This document shows positions 52,939 through 64,000 of a stretch of 64,000 nucleotides of DNA, one piece after another. The position numbers and the translations under genes were made by a program. The stretch is from the NCBI RefSeq assembly GCF_949628265.1, contig NC_088790.1, forward strand, positions 15,318,545-15,382,544. The letters are read 5' to 3'. The notes under the pieces were generated by a model. The model was given only the letters and a program-made list of their open reading frames with translations, searched no databases and had not been told where the DNA came from. The stretch's first letter is position 1. Every line of letters starts with the position of its first letter. Source of the stretch: Cloeon dipterum (lineage: Eukaryota; Arthropoda; Insecta; Ephemeroptera; Baetidae).

Positions 52939-55106
52939 CTTACAACGTGAGAATTTTTAAAAATGAATCTCTCCAGTCCTAATTACTGTAAGATGATAAG
53001 ATATAACCAGGGTGCAAGTGTTTCTGCTCAAAAGGCTGACGGTCCACTTCAATCAGAAATCCGAAAGCATGCACGAGATTGTGAGGAATGTTTTGTTTTC
53101 TCCCGATAATGTCGTTTTATACTGATAAAAGCCGTGCCATGCTTTGATAATCTACGGAGTGATCAGAGTCCAGTTAGAAAAGCCTATATTTATTCCAGTA
53201 GAAGCATTTTCGCCTCCCACCTTTGTACACAGATTGTTCAACTTGTGAAACTTCCCTACTCATAATGATTTTGCACTTTGACGCGTGTGCCCTTCCTAGG
53301 CTTAATCTAATAAAGCACTACTAATATATACCGATGCGGTTCTCCCCTTGAACCGATGTCATTGTAGAAAAACACGCATGTATGCGTGGACGTGTATGAT
53401 GACTTTCAAATTTGCTCGCATAAATGGCAGAATTCACTTGGCCACTCGGCAGAAATGAGCAATTTGCACTGTTACTGCATTGCCCTGTAACTGGGCAAAG
53501 CAACAGCAAAAAATTAAGGCTGCTGTGTAAAAGGGGCGTAGTGCAAAGGTGGTTTGTAAAGAAGATAAAGAATTAAAGCATGAACTTTGAGAGTTTTGGC
53601 CACTACACTACAAAATTCAAGATTGTAATATCTAATCTGAAAACAAAATTGCTCCAATTTTAATCTGATAGATCACATGAACTTTAAAAGTCAGAACTCA
53701 TTATATTATTATAATCCTTAACTACTTCGAACAACGCTTCGAACCACCTTTAACAAGAAGTAGTACCATACTGTAAACACAAAAAAGAAGGCGTGGCTTC
53801 ATTGCCAGGAAGCAGCTCTGGAATCTGGCCATTGGGAATTTAATTTCGATAGGTGTATAAAAATAACATAAGTTTCTATTCAGATTAAAATTAGTTAAAC
53901 TAAGGGACAGCACGTATGCCGTATTTCTGTTGTCAGTGTCTTAATCTAGAATCAAAATACTGCAATCATCAGGGTAAAATTTCAATATTTTTTGCTATAT
54001 TTTTTCCATTTTTATTATCAAATTATGTACGAGTTAGGCTTGCTGATGCTGAAGCTGTGAAATTTAGATTTTAGACGGTTGTCTTTTTCGGAGCTTCCAA
54101 TACTGGAATGTGTGAGCAAGGATCGCAATTTAAAGCTATTTACGCACACTAAAATTCGTCTTAAACTCTTAAGTGGTTATCAACAAAATTTTAGTGTTCC
54201 TTTAACAACTTTAGGTTCCTTACCCACTAGTACACATGCGTATACAGAGGTTAACACATTCTCCTTGAGTTTTTCTAACGCTTAAAATTATTTTTGAATT
54301 TTTTATGCAGGAATAATATTATACCATACTATTTTCGCTATTTCAGCAAAATAATTTCAATTTTTTTTGCAAAAATTTAGATATTTCAACTATTTGATAC
54401 TGCACGACACATAAAAATGTTAAAAAACAATACATATATGTATTGTGATTTAATAGTCTGATATTTTATGCTTTTTAGATTTTTTCATTAAGTTTCCATC
54501 AAACTGCTATTTAAAAATAGAAAATCTAAACCTTTCTACTTATAACAGAATAAAAAAAATAACTAACGTGGTCAATATAGAAATCATTGATTATTATATT
54601 TTTGTAAAAAATGCTTTTTAACAAAATAAACATTTTTGATGACAATTAAAATTAATGCGGTTATTTGGGAAGTGCTTGTGATCTCTACTGTTCCACTGGT
54701 TATTCGGTGTAGGAAAAATATCAAATAAATATAATATTTAAATGTATATTATTGCAATTATTGCCAAAAAGATAAATTTTCCAGTGGTTAACTGCCAAAG
54801 AAATTTCTAAAATTCTTCCTTCAAACCAGCATGATATTACTACAAAAATTTAAGTTTCATAAAATACTTCAAAAATGATAGTTTAGAAATGCCGTATTAA
54901 AAGCGCAAAGGTAAAATTATTGCGAATAGTTCTAAACAAACCCATCTAAACCCACTTGTAAACCGTATTATTATTTGTACAGTACACAATGAATATTATA
55001 ATTATTTATGTTTTTTTCTAAAAAAAATTATATAAAATAGAACTCTGTTAAAAAATGTTCACAAAATCATAGTTCATAATATTTCTTTCAGTTGAGACAT
55101 TTTAAA
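52939..55106. other. Divergent intergenic region between CROT and LHPP
   Basis: The start codons are 2.17 kb apart. Within about 300 bp of the CROT start the sequence is moderately balanced and probably holds its promoter. The remainder is AT-rich, with no supportable gene or repeat seen. Confidence 0.55.
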
Positions 55107-56234
55107 ATGTCAAAAATCAACGGAGTTCTGCTTGATATCACTGGCGTGTTAAAAGAAGGGGACTCACCAATAAAGAATTCGGTTGAAGCTGTAGCAAGGT
55201 GAGAATATTTTATTACATTTTCACTGATGTTTAAGTCTAGATTTTAATTTTAGGTTGCGGGAGAAGGGCATGAAAGTTAGATTTGTCACAAATGAAACGC
55301 AAGAAACTAAAAAGTCGCTTGTGTCACGTTTGTCGAAAATGGGTTTCACCCTGACAGAGGAAGAAGTCATCTCGCCTTGCCCTGCCATGGCGCATGAACT
55401 CCGGAGAACCGGACTTCGACCGCACCTGTTGGTTCACCCCACGGTATGGAAAGCATTTAAAAAAATTGTTAACAAAACTTATTTTTAATTATACTGGTTG
55501 TAGGTTCTGGAGGAGTTCGATGGTGTGAGCACGGAAAATCCAAACTGCGTCGTAATAGGAGACTGCGCTGAACACTTCAGCTATGAAAACATGAACAAAG
55601 CCTTCCGTGTCTTGATCAACATGTCTGAACCTCTACTGTACTCGCTTGGCAAGGGGTTAGAAGATGCAGTTTTTGGAAATTGAAGAAGATGGATGCTTAT
55701 ATTTAATATTTTGTTGCAGGAAATATTTCCGGGAGGACGGGGAATTGGTCTTAGACGTTGGATCGTACGCCGCTTGCCTTGAGTACGCCACCGGTGCAAA
55801 GTCAAAAATTGTTGGGAAACCCGAGCCAACATTTTTCCAGACAGCGCTGGACATGATGCAAATCAAAGCCGAAGAGGTAAATAATAGTACAAAATTTAGG
55901 CCTATTTATTGTAGACATTTTTATTTAAAAAAGTAATTGACTTTTAATTTCATGTTTATTTCCTCATAAAATGGAGCTCAGAGAAAATAATTGTTCCCTA
56001 AATTAGAATAAATAAAAAATATGATTAATGTACATATTAATTGCTATCCAGGCTGTGATGGTTGGTGATGATCTGGTTTCTGACGTTGGTGGCGCACAAG
56101 GTTGTGGCATCAAGGGAATTTTGGTGAGGACAGGAAAGTTCAGACCTGCTGACGAACGTCATCCAGAGGTAAAACCTTTCTTTATTGCGGATGATCTGCA
56201 CCATGCTGTGAATCATATTATATCGCTGCTGTGA
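55107..56234 (+). CDS. LHPP: Phospholysine phosphohistidine inorganic pyrophosphate phosphatase (HAD superfamily)
   Basis: LHPP is a cytosolic HAD phosphatase acting on pyrophosphate and on phospho-histidine/lysine. Exons are 55107-55198, 55254-55443, 55504-55655, 55720-55876 and 56052-56234, with phases consistent, giving 257 aa (human 270). Motif I is GVLLDITGVL with nucleophile Asp10. The usual second Asp of DxD is Thr here (Ser in the human protein), which is characteristic of this branch. Motif II is RFVTNET, the motif III Lys is in VGKPEPTFF (Lys178), and motif IV is MVGDDLVSDVGGAQ (Asp203/204). NPNCVVIGD, YENMNKAF and RTGKFRPADE..HPEVKP match LHPP rather than HDHD2. ATTAAA at about 56283 may be the poly(A) signal. 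All introns are under 180 bp. Confidence 0.94.
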
Positions 56235-58175
56235 ACTACCAATATCAATATTTTTGAAAGTAATTATGTCTATATATATATATTAAAGAGACATTTCAGT
56301 TTTTCTGTTGAGGGAAAACAATTAATGCTGCTCATTTTGAGCTGATTTTTTGTTAACTTACATCTTAAGCCATATGGTTCAAAGTTCAAACACAAATATT
56401 AAAAATTATTGTGAAACATTTCTTAATGTGATAAATTGTTAAATAAAATTTATGCATTCAGAGAATCCAAATTTCATTATTATTTTATAGTCCTGTTTAG
56501 TAGTATTGATGCTTCACCTATTTCCCTCCTATAAATTTCATCCCACAACCAAAGAAACTCATTTTGTATAAATTGAAATTTTGACGAGACCTGAGGGGGC
56601 GAAACAGCGGCTGGTCATGTTCACCGTAAGCATTTATGTGTGAATTTTTCTTTACGATATATCACTCACCCCTTCCATCTTTTGAATCAATAGATCATAG
56701 GAATCATCAAGTTCTTTTTGTATGAAAAATGAGCAGATTTTCAAAGATTTTTCCTATCTTATAAAACATTATAAATCATAGTGGATCATTACTGAATAAT
56801 TCTGAAACATGATTATACAAACCTTTTCCTTAAACATACTCTGAAAAGTTTGAAAATGAGGATATAGCTAAAACTTTCTCAGGTTGCCGTTTAAATTTCT
56901 GAGTATAAATTTCAGTTTAAAATTTTGCATGCTATTAATCAAGCAGTGCGCACTGATTTCCTATTGCAAAAATCATAATTTATTATTGTTGTTTATTCTC
57001 ACAATTCCACCAAATAGGAAATTTAGGTCATAATTCGCATACCATTGGGTAAATCGCGATGAGAGGAATCGAAATCATTCATGTATAGGAATAGCAACCT
57101 TCAAAAGGATTTTAGGTTTGCAAGAAAATGGCTAAAACAGCATAAAACCATCCAATTTAGTAAAAACCGTCCATAAATGTCTAAACGAGTCTAAACTCTG
57201 ATATAATAAAAATTAATTGAGCATTTTTATTCGAAACTCAGCTTATTAACAGTTTGTAATCAAGACATGAAATGATTCTGTTATTCTAAAGTTACCTAAA
57301 GGCTACTTTTAAATGTGTGCTTAAACAATGGGAAGATGCAAGAATGTGTTATGTTACCCGCACCAATGCTCTGCTCAACGGCACAGCTTCCCTCTACCTG
57401 TGCAAGGCGGACATGCTTGAGATTTGTTTTGATTTTCATATAATAACGAGGTATAACCTTTTCATACCTTCAAGAAAATCACGTTCAGAGTTAGTAAAAC
57501 GTGATATTTTCCACTCTTGACAGTGACAGTGCGAATAATTTGTCGGGATTTCGGTCAAATTTGATCATGGTGTTCCTGATTGTGAGGAGTTCGGAAGGCT
57601 CTCAGGGATCAGCTTTGGGGATTAACTCCACCGTACCAAAACGTCTGTCTAAACCATAATGAAAACAGTTTTTATCCAAACAGAAACAAAAACCAAGTGT
57701 TAATTTTTTGTTTCAATTTTTTCCTCAGTCCCTTATTAATTTATTTCATCCAATTTATCACTTTGTTCTGATGGAATGATCAAATTAAATGCCTGAATTA
57801 ACGAATCATATATCAGCTTGATCAATTATAATTAAGTACTATATGGATTCTTTGCAATCAGAATAAAAAGCGTACAATATAAAATATTAAAAAAAACAAT
57901 ATTTACTTATGATCTGATAGTAGATACTTAAAAACTACTTGCTATACAAATCTGTTCGAATTTAATAGGTTTTCCTCAACGAACGAAACAACATTATTTG
58001 GTACATGTATAAATAATATAATATTATTTCATAACACAAACAAAGAAATACATACAAATGCTTAATAAATCTTTAAATTTAAGAAAAAACTAAATGGCTC
58101 AATTCTGCGTGGAAAATTAACCCTCGACGGTTAGGTAATAGTGAAAATTCTTTGAGGAAAAATTAAATAACGCGT
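56235..58175. other. Intergenic region 3' of LHPP
   Basis: AT-rich DNA without a supportable gene. It contains one copy of a dispersed repeat (56850-56982) and a short GC-richer block at 57330-57420 whose open frame I cannot assign. Confidence 0.5.
56850..56982 (+). repeat. Dispersed repeat family, copy A
   Basis: AAAATGAGGATATAGCTAAA, then CAGGTTGCCGTTTAAATTT, then GCGCACTGATTTCCTATTGC followed by AAAAATCATAATTT, aligns along its length with 62825-62947 (plus strand, same order). Divergence is substantial. No inverted repeats or coding sequence are seen. Confidence 0.6.
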
Positions 58176-58395
58176 TCTAGTACTGTGCAGTATCTGATTC
58201 GGCCTCGCAGGCCTCATCAGCAGTGCTTTGCATCCAAACAAAATCAAACTTCAGTTAACTGCATATAATTCTTAATTAGCAATCGTCGAAAACACCCGGC
58301 TTTTACACAATTCTGAGCAAAGTCGAAAAGAATATACAAAGTGACGAAATCTTGCCATCACCACCACTCGCCCTTCTTGTGATTTAACCTTCCCT
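58176..58395 (+). repeat. Dispersed repeat, copy 2
   Basis: GTACTGTGCAGTATCTGATT, CGGCCTCGCAGGCCTCATCA and, at the far end, TGTGATTTAACCTTCCC correspond to the copy at 51533-51760. GGCCTCGCAGGCC is a small palindrome, better preserved here than in copy 1. Confidence 0.6.
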
Positions 58396-58506
58396 AACAA
58401 AAATTCAACAGATCAAAAATACCATCCATTGTAATGAACAGCTAATTCCAAAGAAAGAGAAATTATGCTTTTTCTAACATGATAATTTATTTAGGAAAAA
58501 TTACTT

Positions 58507-59278
58507 ATTAATGTAGAATTTTCAACTATCCTCTGTCAACTATCTTGGCGTGACATTCCAAACGTCTGGAACTTGCTTTTCAAATCATCTGGATAAGAGA
58601 GTTAAAGCGTCAATTTTTGCAACATCTAAAATTAAAAACCTTTCAAAATCGTCTATTTCCACTGCAAAAAAGCTATTTAACTTGGCAATTTCTCCTGTAG
58701 CTTCGTATGGTATAGAAGCAATTTGGTCTCATTTATCTCTGAATGATCTTAACAAGTTGGAATGTGCTAAATCTAGATTCTTTAAAAAAGCCCTCAGCGT
58801 AGACAAGAGAATGAAATCCAGATTTGTCTATGAATTGGTTCAGACTGATTATTTTGTTAATATATGACCTTAAATCTAAATACTCTCTTCCCTCTACAAT
58901 TGCCTATGAGAAGTTTTTGAATAATATGAATGTTAAACGACAATCTATTGACCCAAAATTTTTTGAAACCCCTGCTATGTGTAATTTGGATTGGACTAAT
59001 ACAAATTGTAAAGACAGGGCTATGTTAACTTGATATTCTTTTCATGGCTATCATTTCCTCGTCTGTTCACATAAATGTTTTCATCTCGAAGTCACCGCTA
59101 ATTGTAAATGTATTTATTGTGATTCTTTGCTTTCTAGTATGTACCATTTACTAGACTGTGTCAAAAAACCTTTAACTTTATCACAAGCATTCCGTTATAA
59201 TAAATAAAATTGTAATTGACTTTAGTTGTACACCGATGGTGTCCAATAAAATGAATAATAATTAATGTAGAATTTTCA
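58507..59278 (+). mobile_element. 5'-truncated non-LTR retrotransposon insertion with 18-bp target-site duplication
   Basis: ATTAATGTAGAATTTTCA occurs at 58507-58524 and again, perfectly, at 59261-59278. It brackets 736 bp that start inside a reverse transcriptase (VNYLGVTFQTSG, then KLFNLAISPVASYGIEAIWS, the typical end of the RT/thumb domain). A frameshift near 58860 moves the reading into another frame. A last segment (about 59100-59207) carries a Cys/His cluster, C-x-C-x2-C...H-x3-C, before a stop. The 3' end is AAT-rich (CCAATAAAATGAATAATAAT) with an AATAAA. Truncation at the 5' side and the flanking duplication are hallmarks of target-primed reverse transcription. It is a dead copy. Confidence 0.88.
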
Positions 59279-59404
59279 CCTTTGGCTAACCATCCAGAAT
59301 TAATTTTCCAATCAGAAGAGCCAATCGGTTTCTTTAGAATTTAATATTATTCCTATTTGCTTGTTGATGTTAATCAAAAAGTATAACAGTATGTTTTTTC
59401 CACT

Positions 59405-61297
59405 TTAATCATTCAAAGGAATTACGCTGAGGAATGCGTGGATGCCTTTAATAGCGACCATAATGAGCGTATCCTTAGTATCAGAGTTTGTATATTCCTT
59501 AGCCCACGCTCGCATTGCCTTTGTGATCATAGGGCAGTAAGGGATTTCGTCGCACACCGGCTGGCGGGCGATGCTGTCGTTGAAGGAGTAAATCAGCAGC
59601 AGCGTACCGTCGACAAGATGTATCAGGGCGTCCTCGAATTCGGCTTCCCCAAGCAACGTGTAGATGAAATTCAACAGCATCGCGGTGAAAGTCTCCTTTA
59701 GTTTTTTATCCTCTACGTTGGTGACATATTCATATTCGTTTATATTCATCACCACGTCCCTGTCTGCTGCCTCCGCAACTGAAATAAAAGATGATTTTGA
59801 TTTAATATAGTTTTAAGGAAATCATATTTTCAATAAGTAATTAACTTATAAAGTGCTAAAAGTGAGCGTCGTTTATTTTTTAACTTTTTATGGTGATCAA
59901 GTGTTTTCAGTTTATCTATTAACGAGTTGAATAAATATAATCCATCTCCAAAAATACATTTCTAACCAATTTTACTTTGTGTGGTTGGTAACAAATTACT
60001 ACCAGTCCAAGTTCTAAAACTAATATTCGTAAAAAGTAAAAAAAAAATAGAAGACTTTACGTGCTAACTAGACGTGTTTTGACAGTGTTTTTAGACATCG
60101 TTTATGATACGTCACTTTTAAAATTTAAGTATTTGAATTGCAAAGGAAAATTCCTACAGTTTTGTTCATATTTCAAGTTATTATTTATGTTTAGGGGAAT
60201 AGCACGATCCTTAATAACTCCTTTTGAAACAAACATTTTGAGTTAATATATATTTTCCATAGCAATCTTTCAAATTATTAAAAAGAAAGCGTTGCATAAT
60301 TTTTCCGCTCTTTTTTATATAAAAAAGGTTTTACTTGAGAAGTAATTTAGCTTTTTAATACTTTTTGCATTACCAGCAAACCAAACATGACATTTTACCG
60401 CATTGAGATGCTCTACAAAAGCAAACATCATCTTCTTTGCTGGAATTTTACCCGAATGAAAACTTTTCAAATAAAGGTAAAAATATTTTTGAACAAAAAC
60501 ACGTGGACCGTTCTGTCTGTTTTACAGCAGGTCTAGGAATAGCAACAAAATTTACTTTCCCACACGAACAACTGTTTTGACTGGAAAACCGATTACTAAA
60601 ATAATATTTGGAATCGTAAGAAAAATTCCCCGTCCCGAAGCAAAAATGTTGTGTTGTTTGTAGACTTTGAACCAGTGCGGCGTGATTTTGACGTAATCTG
60701 ATCGTTTTTGTAGACATCTGCTAAATTTTTTTGTGCCATTTCTTGCTGTAACAATATAATGTGTTTTTTTTCTGATTGCATGACATTGCCTAGAATAATA
60801 TACATAAACAACGCTAACCAATTTAAAATCGTTAAGGTTATTTCTGTACGCTTTTTAACAGCTTTTGGACGGTGTTTGCAGTTTTAGACGATTTAAATCA
60901 CGCAGTTTTAATAGCTTAAAACTGCGTGATTTGTGCTCATTTGGTGATCCCGCAACGAATGGAAGCTCAGAAGAAAAATCGATCGTCTTAATTTTACAAC
61001 CCACCTAGTCAAAATTCGAGTTTCCTCGTGAACTTGTCGTTAATTTTAACACTAAGAAATTTGCTCAGCAGTTGTTGACTAGTTCAATGTTTTAATTTCG
61101 AAAAATGGTTTCGCATTGAGAACATATTTGAAAAGATTTTTGAAATAATACTGATAAATCTTACCTCCAGTGACAGATTCATTTGGTACCACTCGTCGGC
61201 TCCTAATTTTCTGAAGATTGATACTTTTAGGCTCTCTGATGGCAAAGGCCTGCTGAGAAAGGAGTCCAATCAAAAATATAGCAAGAATGGAACGCAT
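59405..61297 (-). CDS. Secreted protein of unknown family
   Basis: Two exons (minus), 61297-61165 and 59778-59405, are joined in phase 1 across a 1,386-bp intron with consensus sites, giving 168 aa. Residues 1-19 (MRSILAIFLIGLLSQQAFA) form a clear signal peptide with a likely cut after Ala19. A basic stretch follows (LQKIRSRRVV), which may be a pro-peptide cleavage site at RSRR. The mature part looks mainly helical (KLKETFTAMLLNFIYTLLGE, then DALIHLVDGTLLLIY) with only two Cys, in PVCDEIPYCP, probably one disulfide. It ends SVIPLND. I do not recognise the family, and function is unknown. A minus-strand ATTAAA just past the stop (59345-59340) may be its poly(A) signal. It is divergent from another signal-peptide gene at 63953. 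Confidence 0.75.
60895..60932. repeat. Perfect 17-bp hairpin
   Basis: AAATCACGCAGTTTTAA, a 4-base TAGC loop, then the exact complement. It lies in the intron of the secreted-protein gene. It may be the fold-back tip of a decayed inverted-repeat element or a small structured RNA; there is no further evidence. Confidence 0.85.
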
Positions 61298-61620
61298 GGT
61301 GAAACGTATGCGGAGTTAAGCTTAGCATTGAATAGTAAGAAAACTAGTACAAGACTGTGAATATAAATAAAAGCATAACATCGAGAAAGCTACTTTAATT
61401 TATTCAATATTATTTTGAACATGACACATTGATCAGCACTGATTTTGATATTACTTTCTGTAGGCAACAACAAAAGAAATATCAAACGAAAATCCGTTTT
61501 TCGGTTTTTCAAGGGTCATTTCTAATTATATTACTATAATTTTTACTGAATTCAAAACATGGCAAAGTTCAAAATATCTTTTATGATATTTCAATGATTA
61601 GTTAGTTAGTACACTGACAA

Positions 61621-61703
61621 ATTGATTGTTGCCCTATTCTTGCAACAAGGAAAAATCGCGTTTGGTTGTTGAGCTTTGCGCAATTTTTACGGTACCAAGA
61701 CGA
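61621..61703. mobile_element. Partial second copy of the 22.5-kb MITE
   Basis: TTGCAACAAGGAAAAATCGC, followed by GTTTGGTTGTTGA and then GCGCAATTTTTACGGTACCA and AGACG, aligns with the right half of the element at 22493-22632. The left half is missing or too diverged to see. Confidence 0.6.
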
Positions 61704-62409
61704 TAGTTAAATTATAGACGAGAGGAATCGAAACCAAGCGAAAAAAATATTTACAAACCGTTAAGTTTTTCGAGAAATTTGACTACATAAAACTCGATCA
61801 TAATTAGATTATTGCACTTTGTTGAGATAATTATTAAATCTAACAATTTGATCAAGAAAATACTCGAAATTTATTTTAAATAATGTTGATGATTTGTATT
61901 TTTTATTGCAGCCTAAGCTGGTTTAATTTTCAATTAACAAACATTTTATGAATTAAACAAAAACCATATTCTGAAAAGTTAAAAGGCCTGTTAAGATTGG
62001 TGTGACGAGCTCTTTGATGGCGTTAGGGTTCGCCAGCTTTGAGGCATATTCGCCCACCAGCCAAAAGATGGCCTGACATACAGCCTTCTTTCCCAGCCGC
62101 AAAAAATCTGCTGGACATTTGCTTGGACATGCCTTTGTTCGTGTAATTTATTTATTGTCTTTTCTTTAATGTAATGTATGAATCATGAACAAATATTACA
62201 TATGTTAATTGACAAAAATGTTTTCAATACCCATACAAAGCTCTATAAAAATAAAGTTAACAGCTGCTCCTGATGTTATTATCTGATTTTGTAATATTCG
62301 TATTATAGAAGGCCTATCAAGGCAATCGATAATAATGAAATAATTTTGAAGATTTTTTTGGTCTTGGATAATTTGGCTAGATGATTTTAGCGATTTACGA
62401 TACAGAAAA

Positions 62410-62556
62410 CAGCCACCAGCGCGCACCGAACTCGGCCAGTGTGCGTTTGATTTTCGAGTCATCGCTTTTTGGAATGCTGCACCACCTGCATTGAAAGACT
62501 GTTCAGCGGCACAGTTTCCTTCAAAGTGTAAGGCGTATGTGAGTGCGTGTTTCTAG
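62410..62556 (+). pseudogene. Non-LTR retrotransposon reverse transcriptase C-terminal remnant
   Basis: Forty-eight open codons before TAG read RTELGQCAFDFRVIAFWNAA, then PPALKDCSA. The register matches the remnant at 3519-3626 (R-T-x2-G-Q-x-A-F-x2-R, W, P-x2-LK-x-C). Only the C-terminal tail of an RT-like protein is left; the flanking sequence is not recognisable. Confidence 0.5.
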
Positions 62557-62824
62557 TGCAGCTAAATTCCCCTCCTTTCAAGGCCCATTCCAGCTCTGCC
62601 CTCCTGGGTAGAGTTTTAGCGAGATGTTTGCCAGGAATGGTGCCTTTTCTCACTGTGCTTTATATTTTTAATTTTTGACATATTGTTTTTTAACATGTAT
62701 GTACATATCTTTTGGTGAGAATAAACAAGCAATAATAAAATTGGAAACAAATCAAAATCAATTTGGAGTAAAACTTAACAAACAAATTATGAAAAATATT
62801 TTTGTCTTTTTTTAAAAAGCTATT

Positions 62825-62947
62825 TAAAAATGAGGAAATAGCTAAACATTTCCCAGATTACCGTTTAAATTTGTGAAAAAATCAACTCCATGATTTCCAT
62901 GCCAATCAAGCGGCGAGCACTGCCTTCTTATTGGAAATCATAATTTC
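62825..62947 (+). repeat. Dispersed repeat family, copy B
   Basis: AAAATGAGGAAATAGCTAAA, CAGATTACCGTTTAAATTT and GCGAGCACTG...CTTATTGGAAATCATAATTT match copy A at 56850-56982 in the same order. The segment CAAGCGGCGAGCACTG also matches 11836-11851. Confidence 0.6.
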
Positions 62948-63952
62948 ATGAAATTTTGCTCAGCATAGAGCATTGGAGAAAACATGCGTAATAGAAGTGG
63001 AGCTTGCTAACTATGTGATAAAAAGCATCTGGGTCTGGGATCCTCCTGAGCGAGTTCCACCCACGCAGTTCCGCGCCCCGTGACATCATAACTTGCGTAA
63101 TCACACGCCTTTCCACCCTCATTCGTGCGCCCACTCTATTTTTAGCCCACACAGGAGATGCGCTGTTGCGGGATTATTCATTTTTCCGCTCACCCAGGAG
63201 GAAAACATATTCGGCCAAAGTTGTCAATTTTATCTCAAATAGGATTAAAATTAAAAGAACTGTGATTGCAATTCCATTTTACTTGAAAATTGAATTTTGT
63301 GTCGAATTCAAGTGGTTCAGATGGTTTTCTTGATTAAATTAATTGTGTTAAATTAAATTTAGACTGTTCAGGGAATCTTGCAGTCCATAAACACATTTTA
63401 CAACTCTGTACAATCTTAAAACAGACACAGCGAACATACAGACATATATTGACAGGTTATTTCTTGCATGGTGTAGGTTGTCTCAACCATTAAAATTTTC
63501 TTCAAACTAACAGTTCAATTAAACATTTGAATGTTTTATTTAACTTAACTATATACTAAATAAATAGTATAAAAAATCGTTAGAAAATTCAGATTTTCGG
63601 AGTAAACAATTTAATTCGGTGAATTATTTCGAGCGACGAAGTAAGGTTAGCTTAAAGGGTAGTTTTTCGGTTTAAGACGGTTTTTGGTTCTAAAGAAGGT
63701 TTTATAAGATAAAGACGCCAGATATTTGTCCCTAAAAAGCCACTAGAAATATGCGAAAAACGGCAAGTGGCAAGTACTTCTAGCCCGTTGAGCTTTTTGA
63801 GCATTTCGAGGAACACATTAACTAAACACTTTTTGCTAGAGTCATTATATTCAAGGATTCTATCTCTGACAAAAACAGCTAGTATTAATAGATCCCAGAA
63901 ATCTGCTCAAATTTCTTACACTGCTTTGACACTGCTTGAGAATAACTTAACA

Positions 63953-64000
63953 ATGCGAGCAAAGGGGCTGGTTGTTTTGCTTATCCTAATAACTAATTGG
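63953..64000 (+). CDS. Start of a secreted or membrane protein gene (truncated by window edge)
   Basis: An ATG in a good arthropod context (AACAATG) opens MRAKGLVVLLILITNW, which has the basic N-terminus and hydrophobic core of a signal peptide. Only 16 codons are in the window, so the product cannot be named. It is divergent from the secreted-protein gene at 59.4-61.3 kb. Confidence 0.45.
   Translation, partial: MRAKGLVVLLILITNW

Larger units (their letters stand above)
61298..63952. other. Divergent intergenic region between two signal-peptide genes
   Basis: AT-rich, with no complete gene. It contains a partial MITE copy (61621-61703), a retrotransposon coding remnant (62410-62556) and a dispersed repeat copy (62825-62947). 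Confidence 0.55.

Overview
This window is nuclear DNA from an arthropod, most likely an insect. It has AT-rich introns and intergenic DNA, spliced genes with GT-AG introns (many only 50-65 bp), animal-type protein families, and non-LTR retrotransposon debris. It holds no bacterial operon, CRISPR array or rRNA. All gene models below were built by hand from conserved protein blocks plus splice-site phase; every multi-exon model closes in frame.

Layout from left to right. 1-31.8 kb: the 5' part of a Mitf/TFE bHLH-zip transcription factor gene on the minus strand. Three coding exons lie at 31.6, 10.6 and 8.9 kb, separated by introns of 20.8 and 1.5 kb; the bHLH-zip exons must lie beyond the left edge. 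The big intron holds three GC-rich blocks (15.3, 21.6 and 24.4 kb) that look like extra or alternative exons. 33.1-39.8 kb: a complete WASp gene (minus, 6 exons, 508 aa), whose 3.2-kb fourth intron carries a 1.9-kb almost perfect inverted repeat. 43.6-44.9 kb: a small acidic AT-hook protein gene (minus, 5 exons, 198 aa). It is head to head with a Bax inhibitor-1 gene (plus, 45.7-47.4 kb, 3 exons, 241 aa) across a 0.77-kb shared upstream region that contains a perfect CLEAR/E-box. 49.3-52.9 kb: peroxisomal carnitine O-octanoyltransferase (minus, 10 exons, 611 aa), divergent from an LHPP phosphatase gene (plus, 55.1-56.2 kb, 5 exons, 257 aa). 59.4-61.3 kb: a two-exon secreted protein of unknown family (minus, 168 aa). 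63.95 kb: the first 16 codons of another signal-peptide gene running off the right edge.

Repeats include a 5'-truncated non-LTR retrotransposon with an 18-bp target-site duplication (58.5-59.3 kb), three short remnants of reverse-transcriptase C-termini, a 140-bp MITE with a second partial copy, and two other dispersed repeat families.

The genes do not form one pathway. Mitf (a lysosome and stress regulator), BI-1 (ER stress) and CROT (fatty-acid catabolism) are functionally adjacent in animals, and a Mitf-type binding site sits in the AT-hook/BI-1 promoter region. The most unusual structure is the intronic long foldback, which would give a hairpin RNA with an arm of 864 bp if WASp is transcribed through it.
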